A DNA stretch of 35,502 bases from Paracoccaceae bacterium (lineage in GTDB: Bacteria > Pseudomonadota > Alphaproteobacteria > Rhodobacterales > Rhodobacteraceae): NCBI GenBank assembly GCA_024304855.1, contig JAMWZG010000010.1:1-35502 (forward strand). The letters run 5' to 3'. A program made the translations under genes and the position numbers. Positions within the stretch are counted from its first letter, which is position 1. Every line of letters begins with the position of its first letter. Positions 16,761 through 25,040 of this stretch are shown here, piece after piece. The notes under the pieces are model-generated. The model was not told the origin of the DNA. It saw only the letters and a program-made list of their open reading frames with translations, and searched no databases.

Positions 16761-18257
16761 GTGACCAAACCCGCGCCTACTGTGACACCAAACACCTGGG
16801 AATTCCTGCGTGACCCTATGATCACGCCGACCGGCTTTCGCGAATATGACGCGCGCTGGAAATATCCCGATCAGATCAACCTGCCCGGCATCACCGCCCT
16901 GGGTCTGGGTCTGGGCACCCAGATGCGGCGGCGCGGGATTGCGCCGGTGATCGCGGTGGGCAATGACTATCGCGACTATTCGCTCTCGATCAAGAACGCG
17001 CTGATCCTTGGGCTGATGCAGGCGGGGATCACCGTCAAGGATATTGGCCCGGCACTGTCGCCCATGGCCTATTTCGCGCAGTTCCATCTGGATGTGCCAG
17101 CCGTGGCGATGGTCACGGCCAGCCATAACCCGAACGGCTGGACCGGGGTGAAGATGGGCTTTGACCGCCCCCTGACCCATGGCCCCGACGAGATGGCGGA
17201 ACTGCGTGACATCGTCCTGAACGGTCAGGGCGAGGCAGCAGCGGGCGGCGCTTATGAATTCGTGGATGGCGTGCGCGAGGCCTATCTGGACGATCTGGTG
17301 GGCGATTTCCGCATGACGCGCAAGCTGCGCGTGGTGTGCGCCACGGGCAATGGCACCGCCTCGGCCTTTGCGCCTGAACTGTTCGCCCGTCTGGGGGTTG
17401 AAGTGATCCCCAGCCATAACACGCTGGACTACACCTTTCCGCATTACAACCCGAACCCCGAGGCGTTGGAAATGCTGCACGACATGTCGGACAGCGTGAA
17501 AGCCTCGGGCGCGGATTTCGCGCTTGGCTTTGATGGCGATGGCGACCGCTGCGGTGTGGTGGATGACGAGGGTGAAGAGATCTTCGCCGACAAGATGGGG
17601 GTCATCATGGCCCGCGACCTGTCGAAACTCTATCCCGGCAGCACCTTTGTGGCGGATGTGAAATCGACGGGGCTTTTCGCCTCGGATCCTGAGTTGATCG
17701 CCAATGGCGTCAAGGCGGATTACTGGAAGACCGGGCACAGCCATATGAAGCGGCGGGTCAAGGAACTGGGCGCGCTGGCGGGGTTCGAGAAGTCGGGTCA
17801 CTACTTCCTGGCCGGTCCGATCGGGCGTGGCTATGACTGCGGGATGCGGGTTGCGGTGGAAATCTGCAAGCTGATGGATCGCAACCCGGAGATGTCGATG
17901 TCCGACCTGCGCCGCGCCCTGCCGCAGACATGGGCGACACCGACCATGTCGCCCTATTGCGCCGATACCGAGAAATATCAGGTGCTTGAACGGCTGGTGG
18001 CCAAGCTGGTGGCCAAGCATGAAGCGGGCGAGACACTGGCCGGGCGCAAGATCGCAACCGTGGTGACGGTCAACGGTGCGCGGGTCATTCTGGACAATGG
18101 CGGCTGGGGTCTGGTGCGTGCCTCGTCGAACACGCCCAATCTGGTCGTTGTCTGCGAAAGCCCCGAGAGTGAGGCCGAGATGCGCGCCATTTTTGCCGAG
18201 ATCGACGCCGTGATCCGGACAGAGCCAAGCGTGGGCGATTACGATCAGACGATCTGA
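16761..18257 (+). CDS. Phosphomannomutase/phosphoglucomutase
   Basis: Alpha-D-phosphohexomutase that moves phosphate between C6 and C1 of mannose or glucose, providing sugar 1-phosphates for surface polysaccharide. The 498-residue protein shows all four site loops: the active-site phosphoserine in VTASHNPNGWTG (Ser121), the Mg-binding loop DGDGDR (258-263), the sugar-binding loop near FEKSGHYF, and the phosphate-binding RASSNTPNLVV near the C-terminus. I prefer GTG 16761, giving MTKPAPTVTP; an in-frame TTG at 16728 overlapping the kdsA stop would add 11 residues. It resembles AlgC/ManB, and which sugar is preferred cannot be read from the sequence. Last gene of the operon, followed by a terminator. 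Confidence 0.88.
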   Translation: MTKPAPTVTPNTWEFLRDPMITPTGFREYDARWKYPDQINLPGITALGLGLGTQMRRRGIAPVIAVGNDYRDYSLSIKNALILGLMQAGITVKDIGPALSPMAYFAQFHLDVPAVAMVTASHNPNGWTGVKMGFDRPLTHGPDEMAELRDIVLNGQGEAAAGGAYEFVDGVREAYLDDLVGDFRMTRKLRVVCATGNGTASAFAPELFARLGVEVIPSHNTLDYTFPHYNPNPEALEMLHDMSDSVKASGADFALGFDGDGDRCGVVDDEGEEIFADKMGVIMARDLSKLYPGSTFVADVKSTGLFASDPELIANGVKADYWKTGHSHMKRRVKELGALAGFEKSGHYFLAGPIGRGYDCGMRVAVEICKLMDRNPEMSMSDLRRALPQTWATPTMSPYCADTEKYQVLERLVAKLVAKHEAGETLAGRKIATVVTVNGARVILDNGGWGLVRASSNTPNLVVVCESPESEAEMRAIFAEIDAVIRTEPSVGDYDQTI

Positions 18258-18280
18258 GATCAGGTCATATCATTCATGAA

Positions 18281-18306
18281 AAAGGCCCCGGATCACCGGG
18301 GCCTTT
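18281..18306. terminator. Bidirectional terminator
   Basis: AAAGGCCCCGG (18281-18291) pairs perfectly with CCGGGGCCTTT (18296-18306) around the loop ATCA. The A-run on one side and T-run on the other let it serve both the capsule operon (plus) and the oligopeptidase operon (minus), which converge here. Confidence 0.85.
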
Positions 18307-18312
18307 GTCGTT

Positions 18313-20325
18313 TCAGGCGGCCAGACCGCGCCCTTTCAACAGGGCCTCTACCCCCGGCAGGCGACCACGGAAGGCGGTGTAAAGCGCGGCCGGATCCTGC
18401 GAGCCGCCTTTGGAGAGGATGAATTCCTCGAGCGCCCGCGCGCGTTCGGGATCGAAGGCACTGCCTGCCTCCTCGAACGCGGCGAAGGCATCTGCATCCA
18501 TCACCTCGGACCACATGTAGCTGTAATAGCCGCTGGAATAGCCATCACCAGAGAAGACATGCGCGAAATGCGGTGTGGCGTGGCGCATGGCGATGGTGCG
18601 CGGCATCCCGATGTCGGCCAGAACCTGCGCCTGTTTTGCCATCGGATCGGCGGGGGGTGGTCCATCGTGGAAGGCCAGATCGACCAGGGCCGAGGCCACG
18701 TATTCCACGGTCTGAAAGCCCATGTCGAAGGTCGCGGCCCCCAGCAGACGATCCAGCATGTCACGCGGCATCGGCGCGCCAGTCTCGGCATGGGTGGCGA
18801 ATTCGGCCAGCACCTCGGGCACTTCCAGCCAGTGTTCGTAAAGCTGGCTGGGCAGTTCCACGAAATCGCGCGCGACCGAGGTGCCCGAGATCGACGGATA
18901 GGTCACATCCGACAGCATCTGATGCAAGGCATGGCCGAATTCATGAAACAGCGTGCGCGCATCGTCATAGGAGAGCAGCGCGGGATCGCCCTTGGCGAAG
19001 TTGCAGACATTGATCACGATCGGGTGGCGGACCTCGGGGTATTTCGCCTGTGACTGCATCGCGGAACACCAGGCGCCCGAGCGTTTCGAGCCGCGCGCGA
19101 AGTAGTCGCCGATGAAGACCGCGATATGCTGCCCGTTCCGCGTCACCTGCCACGCCCGCGCGTCGGGGTGGTAAAGCGGCAGATCGAGCGGCGTGAATTC
19201 CAACCCGAACAGGCGGTTCGCGCAGGCGAAGCTGGCCTCGATCATCCGGTCGAGTTGCAGATAGGGTTTCAGCGTCGCCTCATCCAGATCATGTTCGGCC
19301 TGACGGCGGCGGGCAGCGTAGTAGTGCCAGTCCCACGGCTCCAAATCGCCATTGACGCCATCCTCGTGCATCATCCGCTCCAGCACCTTGGCATCCGCCT
19401 CGGCCTGCGCGCGGGCCGGGGTCCAGACCTGCATCAACAGATCGCGAACGGCCTCGGGGGTGCGGGCCATTTCGGTTTCGAGCTTGTAGGCAGCGAAACT
19501 GTCATAGCCCAGAAGGGCTGCGCGTTCGGCGCGCAGGGACAGGATTTCGGCGGCAATGGCGCGGTTGTCCGTTTCGCCGCCATTGGCGCCGCGCGCGACC
19601 GAGGCGCGCCACGCCATCTCGCGCAGATCCCGGCGGGGCGAGAATTGCAGGAAAGGCGTGATGAGCGAACGCGACAGGGTGATGACCGGGCCATCCGCGC
19701 CCTTTTCCGCACCTGCCGCACGGGCGGCCGAGACCAGAAAACCGGGCAATCCCGCCAGATCATCCTCGGACAGGGGCAGATACCACGCGCGCTCATCCGC
19801 CAGCAGGTTCTGGGTGAACTGTGTGCCCAGCACGGCCAGGCGCGATTTGATGGCGGCCATGCGCGCATCCTCGGCCCCGGTCAGGGCGGCCCCTGAGCGG
19901 ACAAAGCCGCGATGGGTCAGCATCAGGACGCGCGCCTGTTCGTCGGTCAGGCCCAGATCGTCGCGCCGCGCCCAAAGGTCGGCCACGCGGGCGAATAGCG
20001 CCTTGTTTCCCGTGATCTCGGCGGAATGGGCGGCAAGCCGGGGCGAGAAATCGCGCTGCAACGCCTCGCGGGCGGGGGTGCTGTCGGCCCCTGCAAGGGT
20101 ATAGAAAACCGACAGAACCTGATCCAGATCCTTTCCCGCCCCTTCCAGCGCGCCCACGGTATTGTCGAAGTCGGGGGTGGCGGGGTTCGCGGCAATCGCC
20201 TGCACCTCGGCCTTGTGGGCCGCCAGTGCCGCCTCGAAGGCGGGGGCGAAGTCGGCATCCGCGATCCGGTCAAACGGGGCCAGACCGAAAGCTGTGGTCC
20301 ATGTCTCAAGCAGCGGGTTTGTCAT
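18313..20325 (-). CDS. dcp: M3-family zinc metallopeptidase (Dcp/oligopeptidase A type)
   Basis: A 670-residue thimet-type oligopeptidase, probably cytosolic, that degrades short peptides. The zinc-binding motif is HEFGH in TLFHEFGHALHQML, with a downstream Glu typical of the M3 family. The N-terminal half is the helical lid, beginning NPLLETWTTAFGLAPFDRI. GDYFARGSKRSGAW is another family block. The length fits both peptidyl-dipeptidase Dcp and oligopeptidase A (PrlC); the N-terminus looks more like Dcp. No signal peptide is visible. The gene overlaps the end of the upstream MoeB/ThiF-like gene by 20 bases. Confidence 0.88.
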   Translation of the reverse strand: MTNPLLETWTTAFGLAPFDRIADADFAPAFEAALAAHKAEVQAIAANPATPDFDNTVGALEGAGKDLDQVLSVFYTLAGADSTPAREALQRDFSPRLAAHSAEITGNKALFARVADLWARRDDLGLTDEQARVLMLTHRGFVRSGAALTGAEDARMAAIKSRLAVLGTQFTQNLLADERAWYLPLSEDDLAGLPGFLVSAARAAGAEKGADGPVITLSRSLITPFLQFSPRRDLREMAWRASVARGANGGETDNRAIAAEILSLRAERAALLGYDSFAAYKLETEMARTPEAVRDLLMQVWTPARAQAEADAKVLERMMHEDGVNGDLEPWDWHYYAARRRQAEHDLDEATLKPYLQLDRMIEASFACANRLFGLEFTPLDLPLYHPDARAWQVTRNGQHIAVFIGDYFARGSKRSGAWCSAMQSQAKYPEVRHPIVINVCNFAKGDPALLSYDDARTLFHEFGHALHQMLSDVTYPSISGTSVARDFVELPSQLYEHWLEVPEVLAEFATHAETGAPMPRDMLDRLLGAATFDMGFQTVEYVASALVDLAFHDGPPPADPMAKQAQVLADIGMPRTIAMRHATPHFAHVFSGDGYSSGYYSYMWSEVMDADAFAAFEEAGSAFDPERARALEEFILSKGGSQDPAALYTAFRGRLPGVEALLKGRGLAA

Positions 20326-21391
20326 CGGTCATGTCCTTGGTTGGGTGGGATGCGGCGCAGATCGGGCAATCCTCGCGCCTGTGCAGACGAATGGTGCGAT
20401 GTTCGGCATGGAGCGCGTCATGGATCAGCATCCGGCCGCGCAGGTCTTGTCCCGCGCCGGTGATCAGCTTGATCGCCTCAAGCGCCATCATGGAGCCGAT
20501 CACGCCCGGCAAGGGGCCGATCACCCCCGCCTCGGCGCAGCTTGGGGCAAGGCCGGGGGCGGCAGCTTCGGGGAAAATGCATTGATAGCAGGGGCCGCCC
20601 CGCGCCGGATCGAACAGGGCAATCTGTCCTTCCCATTGCGAGAGGGCGCCGGAGATCAGCGGCTTGCCAAGAGCGACGGCTGTCTTGTTCACCAGATAGC
20701 GGGTGTCGCTGTCATCGGTGCCGTCAAGGATCAGGTCATAATCGGCAAAGAGGTCGCTGGCCATGTCTGCGGTCAGGCGGCGATTGTAGGGGCGCGGGGT
20801 GACGAAAGGGTTCTGGGCGCGCATCGCCGCCTCGGCAGAAAAGACCTTGGGCATTCCGATACGGTCATCCGTATGGATCACCTGCCGTTGCAGGTTGGAG
20901 TTATCCACCGTGTCATGGTCGATCACGCCGATTGTGCCCACCCCGGCAGCCGCCAGATAGAGCAGCGCCGGCGACCCCAGACCGCCGGCCCCGATGACAA
21001 GCACCCGGGCATCCTTGAGCTTGCGCTGCCCTGTGCCGCCCACTTCGCGCAGCACGATGTGGCGGGCGTAGCGGTCCAGTTCAGTGTCCGAGAATGGCCC
21101 ATTCTGCGGGGGCAGACCCGGATCGGTCGCGCTGCCATCGGCGCGGATGCGCAGACGGTTCAACAATGTCCGATAGGTCAGGATCAGTGCGGCAAACCCG
21201 CCAAGCAAAAGCCATGGCGCAGCGCTCCCTCCGGTGGACAGGCGCAGCGGCGCACCTGCGGGCAGGGTCAGGTGGATCACCACGACGCCGATCCAAAGGA
21301 CGGCAATCATGGTCCAACGCATCCGGCGCGGTGTGCCCATGAAGGCACCGATCCCCCATAGAACCGCCGCCATGAAGAAGACCAACGCCAT
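20306..21391 (-). CDS. Membrane-anchored HesA/MoeB/ThiF-family protein
   Basis: A 361-residue E1-like adenylyltransferase that would activate the C-terminal Gly of a ubiquitin-like sulfur carrier such as MoaD or ThiS. The ATP-binding core has VIGAGGLGSPALLYLAAAG, VIDHDTVDNSNLQRQ and DGTDDSDTRYLVN. Two CxxC pairs, in GPCYQCIFPE and REDCPICAAS, form the structural zinc site. The first 75 residues are unusual for MoeB: two or three hydrophobic stretches, including MALVFFMAAVLWGIGAFMG and a second near residue 30, suggest it sits in the inner membrane. It lies 3 bp after dut and overlaps the oligopeptidase gene. The carrier it serves is unknown. Confidence 0.85.
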   Translation of the reverse strand: MALVFFMAAVLWGIGAFMGTPRRMRWTMIAVLWIGVVVIHLTLPAGAPLRLSTGGSAAPWLLLGGFAALILTYRTLLNRLRIRADGSATDPGLPPQNGPFSDTELDRYARHIVLREVGGTGQRKLKDARVLVIGAGGLGSPALLYLAAAGVGTIGVIDHDTVDNSNLQRQVIHTDDRIGMPKVFSAEAAMRAQNPFVTPRPYNRRLTADMASDLFADYDLILDGTDDSDTRYLVNKTAVALGKPLISGALSQWEGQIALFDPARGGPCYQCIFPEAAAPGLAPSCAEAGVIGPLPGVIGSMMALEAIKLITGAGQDLRGRMLIHDALHAEHRTIRLHRREDCPICAASHPTKDMTDDKPAA

Positions 21392-21394
21392 GCC

Positions 21395-21856
21395 TCAACT
21401 CCGCCCGGTCGAGCCGAAGCCGCCCTGCCCGCGCGCTGTTTCATCCAGCGTGTCAACAAGGTCAAAGCTGGCGCGCAGGACCGGGGCCAGCACCATCTGC
21501 GCGATCCGCTCGCCATGGGCGATGTGAAAGGGCTCCTGCCCCGCGTTCAGGATGATCACGCCCAATGGCCCGCGATAATCGCTGTCAATCGTGCCGGGGC
21601 TGTTGGGCAGGGTGATCCCGTGTTTGAGGGCAAGGCCAGAGCGGGGTCTGATCTGCACCTCATGGCCGTCGGGAATCGCGATTTGCAACCCCGTGGGCAC
21701 CAGCGCGCGGGCACCGGGGCCAAGGGTCAGGCCATCGCGCTGGTCCGGCGGGAAGTTCGCGCGCAGATCGGCACCGGCCGCGCCGCCCGTCTCATAGGAC
21801 GGCAGGGGCACGGCGGGATCGGCGTCCGGCGTTCGGAGACAGCGGATGGTCGGCAT
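21395..21856 (-). CDS. dut: Deoxyuridine 5'-triphosphate nucleotidohydrolase (dUTPase)
   Basis: Hydrolyses dUTP to dUMP and pyrophosphate, keeping uracil out of DNA and supplying dUMP for thymidylate. The 153-residue protein has all five trimeric-dUTPase motifs in order: [42 protein letters not shown], and the C-terminal [11 protein letters not shown] that closes over the substrate. I chose ATG 21856, preceded by AAAGGG at suitable distance; an in-frame ATG at 21922 would add 22 residues unlike the family. First gene of the run dut, MoeB/ThiF-like, oligopeptidase. Confidence 0.96.
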   Translation of the reverse strand: MPTIRCLRTPDADPAVPLPSYETGGAAGADLRANFPPDQRDGLTLGPGARALVPTGLQIAIPDGHEVQIRPRSGLALKHGITLPNSPGTIDSDYRGPLGVIILNAGQEPFHIAHGERIAQMVLAPVLRASFDLVDTLDETARGQGGFGSTGRS

Positions 21857-22056
21857 GGGATGCCCTTTGCTGTTGGTTGCGTCCGGTTTGACCTTAGGCA
21901 GGTCGGGCGTGTCTTGAGACATAACCGAAAGACCCTGTCTTGCAAGGTATCACCGGGTTTTGATCGCAGCGCGACAGGTCGTGCTGGGCCTTTGGCGATC
22001 AGAGGCGCTAGTCTTGACGAAGGCGTTGCGACAGGTTGGTGGCTGGTTGCGCGGCA

Positions 22057-22087
22057 TTGACCGGACATCGCGCCAGACGCAACAAAA
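22057..22087 (+). promoter_or_regulatory. Possible promoter of the FG-GAP protein gene
   Basis: TTGACC (22057-22062) is a good -35 (5/6), but the -10 region at 22080-22087 (CAACAAAA) is weak. The 288-bp gap between dut and the FG-GAP gene holds no other recognisable signal. Confidence 0.25.
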
Positions 22088-22144
22088 TTGCCATTAGTTC
22101 TTCTTTCGCCACAACTTTCCTCTGCTCATGGAAGTATCACATCA

Positions 22145-22957
22145 ATGAAAATCCGGTTATTGGCCCTCTGCTGGATCATCACTTCCGCCGCAGGCGGCGC
22201 CTTGGCAGAGAGGGCGCAGGTCTCGGTGAAGGGTGATCCTGCGACGCAAGGGGGGAGTCTGCCCTGGGCTGTCGCGGCGAGCTTGTCAGAGCCCACGGAT
22301 CGCTATCCGCATGATGTGCTGGGCCGCATTCCGTCTTTCACCCGGCTTTCTGTTACGGCACAGGTCTGTTCGGGCTGCGCGGCCCCAGTGATCACGGGTC
22401 ACTTGACGTTGACCGCGCCACTGGTGTTCGAGGATGTCGCCCCACGTCTTTGGGATGTGACCGGCGACGGACGCCCGGAGGTGGTTGTCGTGCAGAGCCA
22501 TGCCGATTTGGGGGCAAGGTTGACTGTCTGGGCGCTGCGCGAGGCGGATGCAACTGACGCGCCGTTGTTCAGTTTGCTGGCCGCCACCGATTACATCGGC
22601 ACGCGCTTTCGCTGGCTGGCCCCCTTGGGTCAGGGCGATTTTACCGGGGATGGCAAGACGGACATCGCCTATGTCGAGACCCCACATCTGGGCAGGACGC
22701 TGCGCCTTGTCGGGCTGGAAGGGGACCGTCTGGTAGAGCGTGGATCGCTGGCAGACGTCACAAATCACCGGATCGGAGAGGAGGTCATCGCAGGCGGGGT
22801 GCGGGATTGCGGCGGTACGGCAGAGGCTGTGCTGGCCTCGTCCGACTGGCGGCGGATGGTGGCGGTTTCATGGGACAGCGGAGGCCTGATCAGCCGCGAC
22901 CTTGGCCCCTTGGCTGCGCAGCCTGACTGGGCCAAGGCCCTGACCTGCCCGCGCTGA
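22145..22957 (+). CDS. Secreted FG-GAP/VCBS-repeat protein of unknown function
   Basis: A 270-residue protein with a signal peptide (MKIRLLALCWIITSAAGGALA, cleavage near residue 21), so probably periplasmic or exported. Two FG-GAP-type calcium-binding segments are visible: DVTGDGRPEVVVV at about residue 104 and DFTGDGKTDIAYV at about 165, suggesting part of a beta-propeller. A CSGC pair lies between the signal peptide and the first repeat. I recognise no catalytic motif. ATG 22145 is chosen because it places the signal peptide at the N-terminus. It stands alone and converges with coaBC across 2 bp. Similar short FG-GAP proteins are common in Rhodobacteraceae, and I know of no assigned role. 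Confidence 0.75.
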   Translation: MKIRLLALCWIITSAAGGALAERAQVSVKGDPATQGGSLPWAVAASLSEPTDRYPHDVLGRIPSFTRLSVTAQVCSGCAAPVITGHLTLTAPLVFEDVAPRLWDVTGDGRPEVVVVQSHADLGARLTVWALREADATDAPLFSLLAATDYIGTRFRWLAPLGQGDFTGDGKTDIAYVETPHLGRTLRLVGLEGDRLVERGSLADVTNHRIGEEVIAGGVRDCGGTAEAVLASSDWRRMVAVSWDSGGLISRDLGPLAAQPDWAKALTCPR

Positions 22958-22959
22958 AC

Positions 22960-24153
22960 CTATCGCAAGGCGGCGGCGATCCTGTCGGCCAGCCTCTCGG
23001 CGACGGCCTGTTTGGACATGCGCGGCCAGTCTTCGACCCCCTCGGCGGTGATCAGGTGGACGGCGTTTTCTGTGCCGCCCATGATGCCCGTCGCGGGACT
23101 GACATCATTGGCCATGATCCAATCGCAGCCCTTGCGCGCCCGTTTGGCGGTGGCATGGGCGACCACGTCATCCGTTTCGGCGGCAAAGCCCACGACCAGA
23201 GACGGGCGCAGGGTCTTGCGCTGGCTGACGGTGGCCAGGATATCCGGGTTCTCGGCAAATTCCAGCACTGGCAGGCGGCCTGCGTCCTTCTTGATCTTGG
23301 AACCGGAGGCAGAGGCGACGCGCCAGTCGGCCACGGCCGCAGCGAAAATGGCGGCATCGGCGGGCAACGCGTCCTCGACCGCTTGCAGCATCTGCTGCGC
23401 GGTCTCGATCCGCAGAACCTTCACACCCGCGGGGGGCGGCACGTCGGCAGGTCCGGTGACAAAGGTGACATCCGCCCCAAGCCCGGCGAGAGCGCGGGCA
23501 ATCGCTGCGCCCTGCGCCCCCGAGGAGCGATTGGCGATATAGCGCACCGGATCAATCGGTTCATGCGTGGGACCAGAAGTCACGAGGATATGCTTGCCCG
23601 TCAATGGCCCCTGCCCCAAGGCACTCTCGATCGCGGCCACGATCTCCAGGGGTTCGGACATGCGGCCGGGTCCGTATTCGCCGCAAGCCATATCGCCCGG
23701 ATTGGGGCCGACGACACGCAGGCCGTCGGACAGTAGTTGCGCCAGATTGCGTTGCGTGGCGGGGTGATCCCACATGCGCACATTCATGGCCGGCGCAATC
23801 AGCACGGGCGTGTCGGTCGCCATCAACAGGGTCGAGGCCAGATCATTGGCATGGCCATGGGCCATCTTGGCCATCAGATCCGCCGTCGCAGGGGCCACCA
23901 CGACCAGATCGGCACTGCGCGACAGTTGGATATGGCCCATCTCGGCCTCCTCGGTCAGGTCGAACAGATCGGTATGGACCTTGTGCCCGGCCAATGCCGA
24001 CACGGAGAGAGGCGTGACGAATTCAGCGCCCGCGCGGGTCAGAACCGGCGTGACGGCCGCCCCCCGTTCACGCAGACGGCGGATCAGGTCGAGGGTTTTA
24101 TAGGCGGCAATGCCGCCTCCGATGATCAGAAGAATACGTTTGCCGCTCAGCAT
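22960..24153 (-). CDS. coaBC: Bifunctional phosphopantothenoylcysteine decarboxylase/synthetase CoaBC
   Basis: Joins 4'-phosphopantothenate to cysteine with CTP (CoaB) and decarboxylates the product (CoaC) to 4'-phosphopantetheine, on the way to coenzyme A. The 397 residues are the usual length. The CoaC flavin half begins KRILLIIGGGIAAYKTLDL and contains the substrate-binding PAMN motif in IAPAMNVRMW. The CoaB half contains TSGPTHEPIDPVRYI, NRSSGAQGAAIA and the SKIKKDAG lysines. ATG 24153 matches the family N-terminus. It is the last gene of a minus-strand set after rpoH and the ChaN-like gene, with a 77-bp gap before it that may hold its own promoter. Confidence 0.96.
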   Translation of the reverse strand: MLSGKRILLIIGGGIAAYKTLDLIRRLRERGAAVTPVLTRAGAEFVTPLSVSALAGHKVHTDLFDLTEEAEMGHIQLSRSADLVVVAPATADLMAKMAHGHANDLASTLLMATDTPVLIAPAMNVRMWDHPATQRNLAQLLSDGLRVVGPNPGDMACGEYGPGRMSEPLEIVAAIESALGQGPLTGKHILVTSGPTHEPIDPVRYIANRSSGAQGAAIARALAGLGADVTFVTGPADVPPPAGVKVLRIETAQQMLQAVEDALPADAAIFAAAVADWRVASASGSKIKKDAGRLPVLEFAENPDILATVSQRKTLRPSLVVGFAAETDDVVAHATAKRARKGCDWIMANDVSPATGIMGGTENAVHLITAEGVEDWPRMSKQAVAERLADRIAAALR

Positions 24154-24230
24154 GTTCCCTGCCTCCGTCACTTGGGGCGACAGTAGGACCAGCGCCACGC
24201 ACTGGCAAGGCGGCACCACGCGGCTCTGGC

Positions 24231-25040
24231 CTAGCCCTTGTCGCGAAAAACGGCGCAGGGATCGGGGCGGTCGACCGCAGGGGCCGACAGAAAGGCATCG
24301 AAATCGCCGGGCGCGCCGCTGCCGTCTTCCTGCTGGCCGATGGTCAGAACGTCGAGATCGGGACGCAGCGTCGATAGATAGGCGGGCACGCCCCAATCCT
24401 CGCGGGCATGACCATTGCCTGTGATCACGACGACCGGCCCGCCCGTCTCCTCCAACGCGCGCAGGGTTTCGCGGGCCAGAACCGCGTCGCGCAGCCGTTG
24501 CAGATCGACCATGACAGGCAGCATCTCGGGCGGCATGGCATTACAATGCGCTTGTTGCTGCATCTCCTCCTGCGCGGCCTGAACCTCGGCGGGCAACGCG
24601 TCGGTCAGACCGTAGTCGGCAGCATTCGGGCCAAAATGCGCGGCGACTCCCGCCTGCATCGCCGCGCGGGCTGCATCACGCGGCACAGCCGCCCCATATA
24701 TCGCGGCATCCGGGGCCGCGATGAAGATCGGATGATACATGGCGAAATCGGGCCAGCCGCTGTCGGCCCAATTCAGCGCCGCAGCCAGCGCTGCCTGATC
24801 GGCGCGAAGCTCGGGCGTCACGGTCCCCGCCTGCGCCGTAGTCAGCATTTCGAAGACGATGGCGCGGGGCTGGACATGGGCCACAAGTCCTGCTTGCGCT
24901 GCGTGATGGGCGGGGTTGTCATGCACCTCGCCCACAATGATGACCGGGGCTGCGGCGGCCCGCCCCAGCAGTTCGGCAGGCAAAGGGCCCGCAACGGCGG
25001 GCCCGGCGACAAGTGCGGCAATCAGGGCAAGACATCTCAT
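24231..25040 (-). CDS. ChaN-family haem-binding-like protein
   Basis: A 269-residue exported protein of the ChaN/Cofac_haem_bdg family. The signal peptide is MRCLALIAALVAGPAVA, with cleavage near residue 17; it has no lipobox at the cleavage site, unlike the lipoprotein ChaN of Campylobacter. The family core is visible in VIIVGEVHDNPAHH and VFEMLTTAQ near the N-terminus and VVVITGNGHAREDWGVP in the second half. Known members bind haem and are tied to iron uptake, but the biochemical role here is open. The ATG overlaps the rpoH stop as ATGA, so it is translated with the sigma factor gene. Confidence 0.8.
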   Translation of the reverse strand: MRCLALIAALVAGPAVAGPLPAELLGRAAAAPVIIVGEVHDNPAHHAAQAGLVAHVQPRAIVFEMLTTAQAGTVTPELRADQAALAAALNWADSGWPDFAMYHPIFIAAPDAAIYGAAVPRDAARAAMQAGVAAHFGPNAADYGLTDALPAEVQAAQEEMQQQAHCNAMPPEMLPVMVDLQRLRDAVLARETLRALEETGGPVVVITGNGHAREDWGVPAYLSTLRPDLDVLTIGQQEDGSGAPGDFDAFLSAPAVDRPDPCAVFRDKG

